From: Tenacibaculum piscium | GTDB lineage: Bacteria > Bacteroidota > Bacteroidia > Flavobacteriales > Flavobacteriaceae | Direction: 5' to 3' | Length of the DNA: 64,000 nucleotides | Assembly: GCF_021390715.1 (NCBI RefSeq) | Contig: NZ_JAJGWT010000008.1 | Span: 62,001 to 126,000, forward strand | Shown here: piece after piece, positions 34,253-43,788 of the stretch | Numbering within the stretch: position 1 is the stretch's first letter | Layout: each line of letters begins with the position of its first letter | Position numbers and translations under genes: made by a program | The notes under the pieces: model-generated | Database searches by the model: none | Told to the model about the DNA's origin: nothing | The model's input: only the letters and a program-made list of their open reading frames with translations

Positions 34253-36709
34253 TTAAGCTAGTTTTTTAGCTTTTTTAACTTTCTGTTTTGTTAAGGCTAT
34301 ATCGATTACTTCGTGCATTTCTGTTACATAATGAAATTTCATTCCTTTTAAATAACTTTCTTTTATTTCTAGAATATCTTTTTTATTATCAGCACATAAA
34401 ATAATTTCGGTAATATTTGCGCGCTTTGCTGCTAATATTTTTTCCTTAATTCCTCCAACGGGTAATACTTTTCCTCGAAGTGTAATTTCACCAGTCATGG
34501 CTAATTTATCTTTAACTTTACGTTGTGTAAATACAGAAACTAATGACGTCAGCATGGTAATTCCTGCACTTGGTCCGTCTTTCGGGGTTGCCCCTTCTGG
34601 CACATGAATATGTACATCATTTTTTTCTAAAACTTCTGGATTAATTCCAAAATCTGCTGCATTTGCTTTGATATATTTCATCGCTATCGTAGCAGATTCT
34701 TTCATTACTTTTCCTAGATTTCCTGTAATAGAAAGTACTCCTTTTCCTTTTGAAATAATCGATTCAATAAATAAAATATCACCACCAACGCTTGTCCAGG
34801 CTAAACCTGTAACAACTCCAGCGACATTATTATTTTCATATTTATCACGTTCTAAACGAGGAGCTCCTAAAATATTTTCAATGTCTTCGCTTGTTAAATC
34901 AACATTATATTCCTGATCCATTGCTATTGATTTAGCAACAAATCGAACAACTTTTGCGACTTGTTTTTCCAAACCACGTACTCCTGATTCACGCGTATAT
35001 CCTTCTACAATTTTTTCAATTAATTTTTTTCGAATTGATAAATGTTTTGGTAATAATCCGTGTTCTTTTAATTGTTTTGGAAATAAATATTTTTTAGCAA
35101 TTTCTGTTTTTTCTTCAATCGTATATCCAGTAACGTTGATAAGTTCCATTCTATCACGCAATGCCCAAGGGATTTGCCCTAAATTATTGGCGGTAGCGAT
35201 AAATAAAACTTTAGAAAGATCATAACCAACTTCTAAATAATTATCATAGAATTGAGTATTTTGTTCAGGATCTAAAACTTCTAACATTGCTGAGGAAGGA
35301 TCTCCTTGATTGCTTTGGCTTAATTTATCAATTTCATCTAAAACAAATACAGGGTTTGACGTTCCCGATTTTTTAAGATTTTGAATTATACGTCCTGGCA
35401 TTGCACCGATATAGGTTTTACGATGTCCACGAATTTCTGCTTCATCACGCAAACCACCTAATGACATACGAACATATTTTCGTCCTAATGCTTCTGCCAC
35501 TGATTTTCCTAACGAAGTTTTTCCAACTCCTGGAGGTCCGTACAAGCAAATAATTGGCGATTTCATATCGCCACGTAATTTTAAAACAGCTAAATGTTCA
35601 ATAATACGTTCTTTAACTTTTTCTAAACCAAAGTGATCTCTATCTAATATTTTTTGAGCTCTTTTTAAATTAAATTTATCTTTAGAATAAATATTCCAAG
35701 GTAATTCTAACATTAACTCTAAATAATTTCGTTGCACACCATATTCTGCCATTTGTGGATTCATTCGTTTTAAACGATTTAATTCCTTTTCAAATGTTTT
35801 GGCAACTTCTTTATTCCATTTTTTTGTTTTAGATTTTGCTCTCATGTCTTCTAATTCTTGGTCATGAGAAACGCCTCCTAATTCATCTTGAATGGTTTTT
35901 AATTGTTGATGTAAATAATATTCACGTTGTTGTTTATCTAAATCCGAACGAGTTTTCGATTGAATATCGTTACGTAATTGTAATTTTTGAAGTTCTTTAT
36001 CTAAGTTACTTAATGTTAAAAGTGCACGTTCTCTTAAATTATCTTCTTCAAGAATAACTTGTTTTTTGGCAACGCTTAATTCCATGTTTGATGAAATAAA
36101 GTTTACCAAAAACGAATTGGATTGAATATTTTTAATAGCGATAGAAGCTTCAGAAGGTAACATTGGATTTTCTTTAATAACCTCCAAGGCTAATTCTTTG
36201 ATAGATTCTATAATTGCTTCAAATTCTTTTTCGTCTTCAACTTCTTTATCTTCGATAGCTTCATGAACGTTTGCTTTTAAGTACGGTTCTTCTTGTGTAA
36301 TTTCATCAATTACGAATCGTTTTTTTCCTTGAATAATAACGGTTACATTTCCGTCAGGCATTTTCAGGACACGTAAAATTTTAGCAACGACACCAGTTTG
36401 ATGAATATCAGCAAAACCAGGATTTTCGGTATCGATATCTTTTTGAGCGACGACTCCAATTGTTTTATCGCCTTTATTGGCATCTTTTATTAATTGGATT
36501 GATTTATCTCTACCAGCGGTAATCGGGATTACAACTCCAGGAAATAATACGGTATTTCTTAATGGTAAAATAGGTAATTCTGTTGGAATTTCTTCTTTGT
36601 TTATTAATTCTTCATCTTCAGGTGTTAGTAATGGGATTAATTCAGAATCTTCATTAAAAGCATCTTGAAGTGACAAATTGTCTAAATGTATTATTTTTGA
36701 TTTGCTCAT
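34253..36709 (-). CDS. lon: ATP-dependent protease Lon
   Basis: An 818-residue LonA protease, which unfolds and degrades damaged and regulatory proteins in the cytoplasm. Order: N-terminal LAN substrate domain (about 40-240), coiled helical linker, AAA+ module with Walker A GPPGVGKT (391-398) and Walker B FVLDEIDK, and the C-terminal Ser-Lys protease with PKDGPSAG (Ser714) and [13 protein letters not shown] (Lys757), 43 residues apart as in E. coli Lon. Length is normal. The gene is monocistronic with a TAnnTTTG promoter at 36759-36766; no heat-shock operator is recognisable. The KKAKKLA tail is basic. Confidence 0.97.
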   Translation of the reverse strand: MSKSKIIHLDNLSLQDAFNEDSELIPLLTPEDEELINKEEIPTELPILPLRNTVLFPGVVIPITAGRDKSIQLIKDANKGDKTIGVVAQKDIDTENPGFADIHQTGVVAKILRVLKMPDGNVTVIIQGKKRFVIDEITQEEPYLKANVHEAIEDKEVEDEKEFEAIIESIKELALEVIKENPMLPSEASIAIKNIQSNSFLVNFISSNMELSVAKKQVILEEDNLRERALLTLSNLDKELQKLQLRNDIQSKTRSDLDKQQREYYLHQQLKTIQDELGGVSHDQELEDMRAKSKTKKWNKEVAKTFEKELNRLKRMNPQMAEYGVQRNYLELMLELPWNIYSKDKFNLKRAQKILDRDHFGLEKVKERIIEHLAVLKLRGDMKSPIICLYGPPGVGKTSLGKSVAEALGRKYVRMSLGGLRDEAEIRGHRKTYIGAMPGRIIQNLKKSGTSNPVFVLDEIDKLSQSNQGDPSSAMLEVLDPEQNTQFYDNYLEVGYDLSKVLFIATANNLGQIPWALRDRMELINVTGYTIEEKTEIAKKYLFPKQLKEHGLLPKHLSIRKKLIEKIVEGYTRESGVRGLEKQVAKVVRFVAKSIAMDQEYNVDLTSEDIENILGAPRLERDKYENNNVAGVVTGLAWTSVGGDILFIESIISKGKGVLSITGNLGKVMKESATIAMKYIKANAADFGINPEVLEKNDVHIHVPEGATPKDGPSAGITMLTSLVSVFTQRKVKDKLAMTGEITLRGKVLPVGGIKEKILAAKRANITEIILCADNKKDILEIKESYLKGMKFHYVTEMHEVIDIALTKQKVKKAKKLA

Positions 36710-36758
36710 AGCTTATTTAGGTGTCATAGTGGCATTTTGATTTTTAAATATTTTAAAA

Positions 36759-36766
36759 CAAAAATA
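36759..36766 (-). promoter_or_regulatory. -7 promoter box of lon
   Basis: TATTTTTG on the minus strand (CAAAAATA on the plus strand), 50 bp upstream of the start codon. Confidence 0.55.
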
Positions 36767-36958
36767 CAAAAAGCACTTTTAAACGTTTAATTATTTGAAA
36801 AACAGCATTTTAATTATTGATGTTTGAGTTTTTCTATTTATACTTACTATATAAAACAATTGTTGTGCCAAGTAGCGATGTGTAAAAAGCAATGGCTATT
36901 TTGACTATTTTACGTATTTTAAATAGATTAATTTTTATATTGACTTTGTTAAATTACG

Positions 36959-37046
36959 TTAAAGTTAGTTAAAGTTAGTTAAAGTTAGTGGTTTATAAAA
37001 CAACTTCGAATAGATTAGAAATAAGATTAGAAATAAGATTAGAATA
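36959..37046. repeat. Two minisatellites upstream of the NUMOD4-type gene
   Basis: Three perfect copies of the 10-mer TTAAAGTTAG (36959-36988), then after 23 bp almost three copies of the 12-mer AGATTAGAAATA (37012-37023, 37024-37035, 37036-37046 with one base missing). They end 7 bp before a possible -7 box TAATTTTG at 37054-37061. The rest of 36710-37117 holds only the lon promoter. Confidence 0.8.
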
Positions 37047-37117
37047 AAATTTGTAATTTTGTTTTAAATAATAAAAAGCTATTTTATTATTTAAGTTCAG
37101 ATAAATATTGAAAAATT

Positions 37118-37675
37118 ATGATACGAAACTACCGAAATGAAAAGTGGAAAGAATTAGTATTTGACAATAAAATCTCTGAAAAAGAAAAATTTAAAATATC
37201 GAATTACGGAAGAATAATCAACTGTAAAAAGGAAGAGGAATTTTTAGTAAAGGAATATTTCATCAATGGATATCAAAATTTACCTTTAAAACAAAAAGAA
37301 AGCGGTAAACAAACGAGTCGATATGTTCATAAATTAGTTGCGGAAAGTTTTCTAGAGAAAAAAGAGGATGATTTATATGTGATTCATTTAAATTATGATA
37401 AGAAAGATAACCGTGTTGAAAATTTAAAATGGACTACCAGACGTGAAAAGGAGATACATCAATTTTCAAATCCTGAATATGTAAATAAGGTTCATAAACC
37501 GACGAATGTCAAACTTACAGAAACGAAGGTAAAATTGCTAAAGCGAAAATTAAACAATCCTAATAGAAGAACTCGTTTAAAGATTTTGGCAAAACAGTTT
37601 GGAGTTTCAGAAATGCAACTTCACCGCATAAAAACGGGAGAGAATTGGGCAAATATTTCTGCTGAGAATGTATAA
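37118..37675 (+). CDS. NUMOD4/HNH-like endonuclease-related protein
   Basis: A 185-residue protein. Residues about 7-45 (NEKWKELVF...KISNYGRIIN) are a NUMOD4 motif. Residues about 62-110 follow the layout of homing HNH enzymes: YVHKLVAESFL, VIHLNYDKKDNRVENLKWTT. In the HNH core the usual N-H pair reads I-H, so nuclease activity is uncertain. A C-terminal segment (about 135-178, LKILAKQFGVSEMQLHRIKTGENW) is a helix-turn-helix. It is a free-standing gene, not inside an intron, and converges on lysE with 3 bp between the stop codons. Possible roles are a domesticated homing endonuclease or a DNA-binding regulator. Confidence 0.78.
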   Translation: MIRNYRNEKWKELVFDNKISEKEKFKISNYGRIINCKKEEEFLVKEYFINGYQNLPLKQKESGKQTSRYVHKLVAESFLEKKEDDLYVIHLNYDKKDNRVENLKWTTRREKEIHQFSNPEYVNKVHKPTNVKLTETKVKLLKRKLNNPNRRTRLKILAKQFGVSEMQLHRIKTGENWANISAENV

Positions 37676-37678
37676 TGA

Positions 37679-38305
37679 TTAGAATAAAATCAAGATTGCG
37701 ATTCCTAGAAAAACAATAATTTGCGCCCATTTTAGGTACACACCTATTTGGGCGTTTTTTTTGATACTTGCTGATATTTCTCCAGCTAAAATAGCGATTC
37801 CTGAAAACACTAATGTAGAGATTAGGATAAATAAACCGCCTAAAATATAAAATTGAATAATTGTTTCTATGGTTTTAGAGAACAGAAATTGCGGAAAAAA
37901 GGCTAAGAAAAAAATAGTAACTTTAGGATTTAAGACATTCATAAAAAATCCTTTTTTAAACAATTGCAGGGTTGATTTTTCAGGAATATTTTCTGTTGAT
38001 TTTTCTGTTGAAAAAGCGATTTTCGCATCACTTTTATAAACTTGATAGGCTAAGTATAGCAGATAGCTTGCACCAAATAACTTGATTATAAAAAACAAGG
38101 TTGGTTCTTGTTGTATAATTTCAGACATTCCGAAGGCTACTAATGTTGTATGCACAACACATCCTGTCATCAATCCAAAAACGGTTGCTAGGCCATATTT
38201 TTTTCCGTGTACGATACTTTGTGAAAGCACAAAAATATTGTCAGGACCAGGAGAAATTGCTAAAGTTGCAGAAGCGATTATAAAAGAGCTTAGAGTTTCA
38301 AACAT
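37679..38305 (-). CDS. LysE/RhtB family amino-acid exporter
   Basis: A 208-residue membrane protein with six hydrophobic helices. The family motif SPGPDNIFVLSQSIVHGKKYGLATVFGL (about 18-45; the first part ISPGPD is diagnostic) is intact, as is the helix with LKLFGASYLLYLAYQ (about 75-90). Members export amino acids such as lysine, threonine or homoserine. The substrate cannot be told. It overlaps nothing but abuts the NUMOD4-type gene tail to tail. Confidence 0.9.
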   Translation of the reverse strand: MFETLSSFIIASATLAISPGPDNIFVLSQSIVHGKKYGLATVFGLMTGCVVHTTLVAFGMSEIIQQEPTLFFIIKLFGASYLLYLAYQVYKSDAKIAFSTEKSTENIPEKSTLQLFKKGFFMNVLNPKVTIFFLAFFPQFLFSKTIETIIQFYILGGLFILISTLVFSGIAILAGEISASIKKNAQIGVYLKWAQIIVFLGIAILILF

Positions 38306-38324
38306 TTAATTTTGGATTTTTTTT

Positions 38325-38407
38325 TGGGGAGCTATTTCCCGCTTTCCGCACTCGCTTTTTTTGAAGAAAAATCAAAAAAGAGCTCAAACAATTGCTTCAA
38401 TCAGGGC
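38325..38407. repeat. Probable dispersed intergenic element
   Basis: GGAGCTATTTCCCGCTTTCC at the left and GCTTCAATCAGGGCTAA at the right enclose an imperfect hairpin (GCTTTTTTTGA against TCAAAAAAGAGC). From memory, elements with this opening and closing are scattered through flavobacterial genomes; there is only one copy in this window, so the call rests on that recollection. A small open frame through it is not convincing. Confidence 0.35.
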
Positions 38408-38480
38408 TAAGTCTTTTTACTTGGTTTCGTTTTATGCCTTAAAGTTATATTTTTATTTATTTAATTTTGTAAGAACCTAC

Positions 38481-38632
38481 TTGTCAGTTCGAGTGATTTT
38501 TTTCCTTCAAAAAAATGGTATCGAGAACTTATTTAATAGTAAAGTCAATTAAAATTCATCAATATAAAAGAATTCAAATTCTCGATACAATTTTAATTCC
38601 TTTTATTCATTAAAATCACTCGAATTGACAAA
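38481..38632. repeat. Palindromic intergenic element, well-preserved copy
   Basis: A 152-bp element. TTGTCAGTTCGAGTGATTTT (38481-38500) pairs with AAAATCACTCGAATTGACAA (38613-38632), 19 of 20 positions. A second, nested pair GTATCGAGAA (38518-38527) and TTCTCGATAC (38579-38588) is perfect. It has no coding capacity. The related diverged copy is at 30552-30697. Confidence 0.8.
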
Positions 38633-38740
38633 ACTAGAATTAATAAAATCATTGACAAAAAACACAAAGCTAAAAACTGTGTGAAAAATAAGGATGAGAA
38701 ACTAAAATAAAATTCCTTTGACTTATTTTATTTTTTTTAA

Positions 38741-38760
38741 CAAGGGGTTTCAACCCCTTG
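38741..38760. repeat. Short palindrome, ACAAGGGG type
   Basis: CAAGGGGTT (38741-38749) and AACCCCTTG (38752-38760). It is a second copy of the palindrome at 18551-18572, in a different genetic setting. The remainder of 38306-38934 holds the two elements above and the pyrD terminator, with no gene. Confidence 0.6.
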
Positions 38761-38839
38761 CTGTCATTTCCCTTTCCGTCATTTTTTGCGACTATATTTT
38801 TTTTTACAAATTTAAACAGACTCATAAAACGATGCGTAA

Positions 38840-38872
38840 AAAAAGAAGTAACTTCTAAAAATTACTTCTTTG
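38840..38872 (-). terminator. Terminator of pyrD
   Basis: Arms AGAAGTAA (38844-38851) and TTACTTCT (38862-38869), with a T-run on the minus strand. Confidence 0.75.
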
Positions 38873-38934
38873 ATTTTATTTTTAAAGGTATGATTTTTTC
38901 TAATTATGAAAATTAAATAACCGTGATACTAATT

Positions 38935-39966
38935 TTATTTATTTAAAATTGCGTTATTAATTCTTTTAATTAATTTTGGTCCTTCATAAATAAATCCTGT
39001 ATAAATTTGGATTAAATCTGCACCTGCTGCTATTTTTTCTAGGGCATCTTTTTCGCTGTGTATTCCTCCGACTCCGATAATTGGAAATGCTTTGTTCGAT
39101 TTATCGGCTAAATATTTAATGACTTTGGTACTTTTTTCTTTTACTGGCTGACCACTTACACCACCGTTTCCAATTTCTTTCAATTGATTTTCTGTAGCTT
39201 TCAAGTTTGTTCTATCAACAGAAGTATTGGAAGCAATAACGCCATCAATTTTTGTTTGTGCTACGAGTTCAATAATTTCATCTAATTGTTGATTATTTAA
39301 ATCGGGAGCAATTTTCAATAAAATTGGTTTTTGTTTTTCTTGTTTGGCATTAATTTTTTGAACTTCGGTAATTAGTTCTTTTAAATATCCGACATCATCT
39401 AATTTTGCGTGACTTCCTACATTTGGACAACTTACATTTAACACAAAATAATCTACATACGGATGTAATCCTTTAAAACAGGTTACATAATCTTGGGTAT
39501 AATTCTCTGGAGCGGTGTCGGTATTTTTCCCGATATTTCCTCCGATAATAATTTTACCTTTATTTTTTTTCAATTGTTCGATCGCAATTTCGAGTCCTTC
39601 ATTATTAAATCCCATTCGATTAATAATTCCTTGGTCATCTTTTAGGCGAAATAATCTTTTCTTCGGATTTCCTGTTTGTCCTTTTGGTGTTACGGTTCCT
39701 ATTTCCACAAAACCGAACCCAAAATTTGCCAACTCATTATATAGTACGGCATTTTTATCGAATCCAGCTGCTAAACCAACAGGGTTTTTAAAGGTCAACC
39801 CGAATACATTTCGTTCTAATTTTTTATCATTTACTTGATATAAATTTCTAAAAATAGCTGGAACAAATGGAATTTTAGACATTGTTTTTACTAATGAAAA
39901 AGTAAAGTAATGAATTTTTTCAGGATCAAAAAGAAAGAAAATTGGGCGTATTATTGATTTGTACAT
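38935..39966 (-). CDS. pyrD: Dihydroorotate dehydrogenase (quinone), class 2 type
   Basis: A 343-residue flavoprotein that oxidises dihydroorotate to orotate in pyrimidine synthesis. It has the N-terminal helical extension (1-45) that binds the membrane and quinone in class 2 enzymes, the FMN regions [12 protein letters not shown] (61-72) and GNIGKNTD, and IGVGGIHS near the C-terminus. In the active-site loop the residue at the place of the catalytic serine of class 2 (E. coli Ser175) is cysteine (NVSCPN, Cys180), the residue used by class 1 enzymes. The gene is monocistronic, 82 bp from pheT. Confidence 0.95.
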   Translation of the reverse strand: MYKSIIRPIFFLFDPEKIHYFTFSLVKTMSKIPFVPAIFRNLYQVNDKKLERNVFGLTFKNPVGLAAGFDKNAVLYNELANFGFGFVEIGTVTPKGQTGNPKKRLFRLKDDQGIINRMGFNNEGLEIAIEQLKKNKGKIIIGGNIGKNTDTAPENYTQDYVTCFKGLHPYVDYFVLNVSCPNVGSHAKLDDVGYLKELITEVQKINAKQEKQKPILLKIAPDLNNQQLDEIIELVAQTKIDGVIASNTSVDRTNLKATENQLKEIGNGGVSGQPVKEKSTKVIKYLADKSNKAFPIIGVGGIHSEKDALEKIAAGADLIQIYTGFIYEGPKLIKRINNAILNK

Positions 39967-40017
39967 ATTATATATACGTTTTTTATTTTACTATTTTTAT
40001 TAAAAATAAATACATAA

Positions 40018-40046
40018 AAAAGCTCCAATAAATATTGGAGCTTTAA
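40018..40046 (-). terminator. Terminator of pheT
   Basis: Arms AGCTCCAATA (40021-40030) and TATTGGAGCT (40033-40042), T-run on the minus strand, 7 bp past the pheT stop. Confidence 0.85.
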
Positions 40047-40048
40047 AA

Positions 40049-42475
40049 TTATCTTAAAACAGCATTTAAATTCTTTTCGAATGTTAGCTGTAATTTTTGC
40101 ATTATTTTATCAATTTGTTTATCTGCTAGTGTTTTATTTTCGTCTTGTAAAACAAAACTTACAGCGTATGATTTTTTACCTTCGGGTAATTTATCACCTT
40201 GATATACATCAAATAAATCGACTTCTTTTAATAATTTCTTTTCTGATTGAAAAGAAAGATTATAAATTTCTTTAAATTCTACTGTATCATCTAACAATAA
40301 CGCTAAATCTCTTTTTACTGATTGAAATTTTGGTAATTCAGTTACTTTAATTTTCTTATTTCCGACTAAAGTTAATATATTTTGCCAATTAAAATCAGCA
40401 AATAAAACTTCTTGTTTGATTGAAAATTCTTTTAAAATAGTTGGGTTAACGACTCCAAATTCTACGAATTTGGTTCTTCCTAAACTCAAGGTTAATCCTT
40501 CAGAAAATATAGCTGATTTTACAGGCGATGTTTTTAAGTTTTGAAGTCCTAATCGGCTACATAAACTAGCGATAATCCCTTTTAGATAAAAGAAATCTGA
40601 TGTTTGATTTGCAACTTTCCAACTATCTTTTGTTCTATTTCCTGTAACGAATAATGTTAAATGTTTATCTTCCTGATAACCGCTTTCATATTTATGATAT
40701 GTTTTACCAAATTCATAAAATTTCAGGGCATTATTTTTTCTATTGATATTATAAGATACCGATTCTAAACCACTAAATAACAATGATTGACGCATTACTT
40801 TCAAGTCATTGCTTAATGGATTTAGCATTTCTACATTGTGCGTTTCATTTAAATCTTCAGACAACGCAACATAATCGGCTTTTGTTAAAGAATTTGCCAT
40901 CGTTTCGTTGAATCCTAAGGCTGTTAATTGATTGGCAACAATATTTTCAATTTTAACTTCTTTATCGCTATCAAAAGAAATGGACGTATTTAATTTATGA
41001 GAAAATTCAATATTATTGTATCCGTAGACTCTTAAAATCTCTTCAATAATATCGGCTTCACGCTGCACATCAACTCTGTAAGAAGGAATAATTAGTCCTA
41101 AACCTCCTTCGGTTACGCTATTCATTTTAATTTCTAAAGAAGCTAAAATATTTTTAATCGTTTCTTTTGGAATTTCTTGTCCTATTAATTTATAGGTATT
41201 TTCAAAAGATAAGAATACTTCAAAATCTTTTATTTTCTTCGGATAAAAGTCTAAAACATCGGAAGACATTTTTCCGCCTGCATATTCTTCGATTAATAAA
41301 GCGGCACGTTTTAAGGCGTATTCTGTTAGGTTGATATCAATTCCTCTTTCAAAACGGAAAGAAGCATCGGTATTTAGGGCGTGTCTTTTAGCTGTTTTAC
41401 GAACTGAAATAGGATTAAAATAGGCACTTTCTAAGAAAATCGTGGTTGTATGTTCGGTAACTCCCGATTTTAAACCGCCAAAAACACCTGCAATACAAAG
41501 CGGATTATTATCAGCATCACAAATCATAATATCATCTGCGGCTAATTCTCTTTCTACCTCATCTAAGGTTGTAAATTTTGTTCCTGCTTCTAAGGTTTTT
41601 ACGACTACTTTATTTCCTCTTATTTTATTGGCATCAAAAGCGTGTAAAGGCTGTCCTAATTCGTGTAAAACATAATTTGTAATATCTACGATATTATTTT
41701 TAGGTGTAATACCGATGGCTTTTAATCTATTTTGAATCCACTCAGGTGAATCTTTTATTTCAATATCGGTGATAGTAATTCCGCAATAACGAGGCACTAA
41801 ATTTTTATCTTCAACTTCGATATCAATTTTTTGTGTGCGTTCATCGACATGAAAATCAGAAACTGATGGTGAAATTAATTCTAAATTTGTTCCTTGTTGA
41901 ATCAGTCCTGCACGCAAATCACGAGCGACACCAAAGTGACTCATAGCATCAGCACGATTTGGTGTTAAACCAATTTCGAAAACAGCATCTGTTTCAATCT
42001 TAAAAACCTCAGCACAAGGAGTTCCTGTAGGGATTTCAAAATCTAAGACCATTATTCCGTCATGTCCTTTTCCTAAACCAAGTTCATCTTCGGCACAAAT
42101 CATTCCGAAACTTTCTTCGCCTCTAATTTTCCCTTTTTTAATTTTAAAAGGAGTTCCTTTATCATCATACAATGTTGTTCCGATAGTAGCTACAGGCACT
42201 TTTTGTCCTACGTCTACATTTGGAGCGCCGCATACTATTTGTACAGGTTGTCCGTCACCTAAATCGACAGTCGTTATTTTTAACGTATCTGCATTTGGGT
42301 GCTTTATACATGTTTTTACTTCACCAACTACGATGCCTTTTAAGCTTCCTTTGATGCTTTCTACTGTTTCAATTCCTTCTACTTCTAAACCTAAGTCTGT
42401 TAATAGTTCTCCTGTTTTTTCAGCTTCCCAGTCTGTCTGTAAAAATTGTTTTAACCAATTGTATGATATCTTCAT
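40049..42475 (-). CDS. pheT: Phenylalanine-tRNA ligase beta subunit
   Basis: An 808-residue beta subunit of the alpha2-beta2 phenylalanyl-tRNA synthetase. Order: N-terminal MKISYNWLKQFL, an EMAP/OB tRNA-binding domain (about 40-150, VVGEVKTCIKHPNADTL), the B3/B4 editing domain (about 210-380), B5, the catalytic-like core, and the C-terminal ferredoxin-like anticodon-binding domain (about 710-806, KFQSVKRDLALLLDD). I take the ATG at 42475 as the start; the longer frame adds eight unconserved residues (MSAQIRVT). The alpha subunit gene pheS is not in this window, so the two subunits are encoded apart. Confidence 0.97.
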   Translation of the reverse strand: MKISYNWLKQFLQTDWEAEKTGELLTDLGLEVEGIETVESIKGSLKGIVVGEVKTCIKHPNADTLKITTVDLGDGQPVQIVCGAPNVDVGQKVPVATIGTTLYDDKGTPFKIKKGKIRGEESFGMICAEDELGLGKGHDGIMVLDFEIPTGTPCAEVFKIETDAVFEIGLTPNRADAMSHFGVARDLRAGLIQQGTNLELISPSVSDFHVDERTQKIDIEVEDKNLVPRYCGITITDIEIKDSPEWIQNRLKAIGITPKNNIVDITNYVLHELGQPLHAFDANKIRGNKVVVKTLEAGTKFTTLDEVERELAADDIMICDADNNPLCIAGVFGGLKSGVTEHTTTIFLESAYFNPISVRKTAKRHALNTDASFRFERGIDINLTEYALKRAALLIEEYAGGKMSSDVLDFYPKKIKDFEVFLSFENTYKLIGQEIPKETIKNILASLEIKMNSVTEGGLGLIIPSYRVDVQREADIIEEILRVYGYNNIEFSHKLNTSISFDSDKEVKIENIVANQLTALGFNETMANSLTKADYVALSEDLNETHNVEMLNPLSNDLKVMRQSLLFSGLESVSYNINRKNNALKFYEFGKTYHKYESGYQEDKHLTLFVTGNRTKDSWKVANQTSDFFYLKGIIASLCSRLGLQNLKTSPVKSAIFSEGLTLSLGRTKFVEFGVVNPTILKEFSIKQEVLFADFNWQNILTLVGNKKIKVTELPKFQSVKRDLALLLDDTVEFKEIYNLSFQSEKKLLKEVDLFDVYQGDKLPEGKKSYAVSFVLQDENKTLADKQIDKIMQKLQLTFEKNLNAVLR

Positions 42476-42655
42476 AGTCACTCTAATTTGAGCTGACAAA
42501 TTTAAGGAAAATAAAGTAAAAAACGATGTTCTTTTTAGATACTACTTCCCTTACTGCTTACTTACTGACTTTTAATTATTTGCTAATTTATATATATTGA
42601 TAAAAAATAACTTTTTATAACAGGCGTTACTATTTATTCAGATTTTCATTTAGAT

Positions 42656-42958
42656 TTATTGCGTTATTTTTGCTATTTTTTTGTTTGATGCTATTATGTA
42701 AGTATAGATCCATGTTAAGGTAAAGGTTGGAATAATATCTAATCCAGGCAGAGCTTCTTCTATAAAAGATAGTGTTGCGGCAACATTCCCTTTCGTTCCT
42801 TTGTACATTCTTTTGATTAAAAAAGCGGATAAAGGAGCCCAGATTACGTCAATAAATTCTCCGACACCAGGAATTACAAATGATAGTAAACCAATTCCAT
42901 CAAACAAGATACTTAGCAATAATTTTATATATTTATTTTTTTCTTCTTTTTCTTCCAT
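42656..42958 (-). CDS. Small membrane protein of unknown function
   Basis: A 100-residue protein with two or three hydrophobic helices: LLLSILFDGIGLLSFVIPGVGEFIDVIWAPLS (about 13-44; the PGVGEFIDVIWAP part is probably a re-entrant loop) and TFTLTWIYTYIIAS near the end. The N-terminus is charged (MEEKEEKNKY). I recognise the layout from flavobacterial hypothetical proteins but can give no function. It stands alone with about 140-160 bp on both sides. Confidence 0.7.
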   Translation of the reverse strand: MEEKEEKNKYIKLLLSILFDGIGLLSFVIPGVGEFIDVIWAPLSAFLIKRMYKGTKGNVAATLSFIEEALPGLDIIPTFTLTWIYTYIIASNKKIAKITQ

Positions 42959-43098
42959 TTAAAATATTATTTTAATTTATTTTGATAAATCAAATTTTGA
43001 GCCATTTTATATCGTTACTTATTTTTTTATCTTTATTTTGATGTTCAGTTATAAGATATAAAACAAGTGCATCTCTTTTTTAAAACCCAACTATTTAT

Positions 43099-43728
43099 AT
43101 GAATTTTGATGATTTCAATACTGCAATAATTGCTTTAGAAGATACGATTTTAGGTGGTTTATCTTCTCAATTAAAGCTTGCTCCTAAAATAAGAACTCAA
43201 TTTTCTGAAGAATTAATTGCTCTTAGGAATCCTAAAAAAGCGGCTGTTTTGGCATTGTTTTATCCTGATGAAAATAATCAAACTCATTTTGTATTAACTT
43301 TGAGAGCTACTTATAAAGGTGCACATTCAGCTCAAATAAGTTTTCCTGGAGGAAAAACAGCGAAAAAAGATTCGAATCTTGAAGAAACCGCTTTAAGGGA
43401 AACCTTTGAGGAAGTTGGTGTTTTTTCTGATGACATTAGAATTATCCGTCCTATTTCTGATGCGTATATACCGCCTAGTAATTTTTTAGTAACACCATTT
43501 ATAGGCGTTACAATGCAAAAACCTGTATTCAAAAAAAATTATGAAGTAGCACATATTCTTGAAATCTTAATCAGTGATTTATTAAATGATGCCAATATAA
43601 CATCAAAAGAAATGGAAACTTCATATATGAAAAAAGAGGAAGTACCTTGCTTTAAATTAAACAATTACATTGTTTGGGGAGCAACGGCAATGATATTATC
43701 TGAAATTAAAGATTTATTAAAACAGTAA
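43099..43728 (+). CDS. Nudix hydrolase, CoA pyrophosphatase type
   Basis: A 209-residue Nudix enzyme. The Nudix box runs from GGK (residue 84) through DSNLEETALRETFEEVGV, with the one-residue longer spacing seen in the NudL/CoA pyrophosphatase branch; the upstream LTLRATYKGAHSAQISFPGGK (about 67-86) also matches that branch. Such enzymes split CoA and its thioesters into 4'-phosphopantetheine products and 3',5'-ADP. It is the first gene of a plus-strand trio (Nudix, acyltransferase, M42 peptidase) with short spacers. Confidence 0.9.
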   Translation: MNFDDFNTAIIALEDTILGGLSSQLKLAPKIRTQFSEELIALRNPKKAAVLALFYPDENNQTHFVLTLRATYKGAHSAQISFPGGKTAKKDSNLEETALRETFEEVGVFSDDIRIIRPISDAYIPPSNFLVTPFIGVTMQKPVFKKNYEVAHILEILISDLLNDANITSKEMETSYMKKEEVPCFKLNNYIVWGATAMILSEIKDLLKQ

Positions 43729-43788
43729 TATTTTCTATATCTTCTATTTCTTTTGTAATTTAGCTATTATTTTAAAAAACAACTACAA

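Noticed and set aside
38361..38552. 63-codon plus-strand open frame downstream of lysE
   Set aside because: It runs across two non-coding palindromic elements and has no recognisable protein feature.
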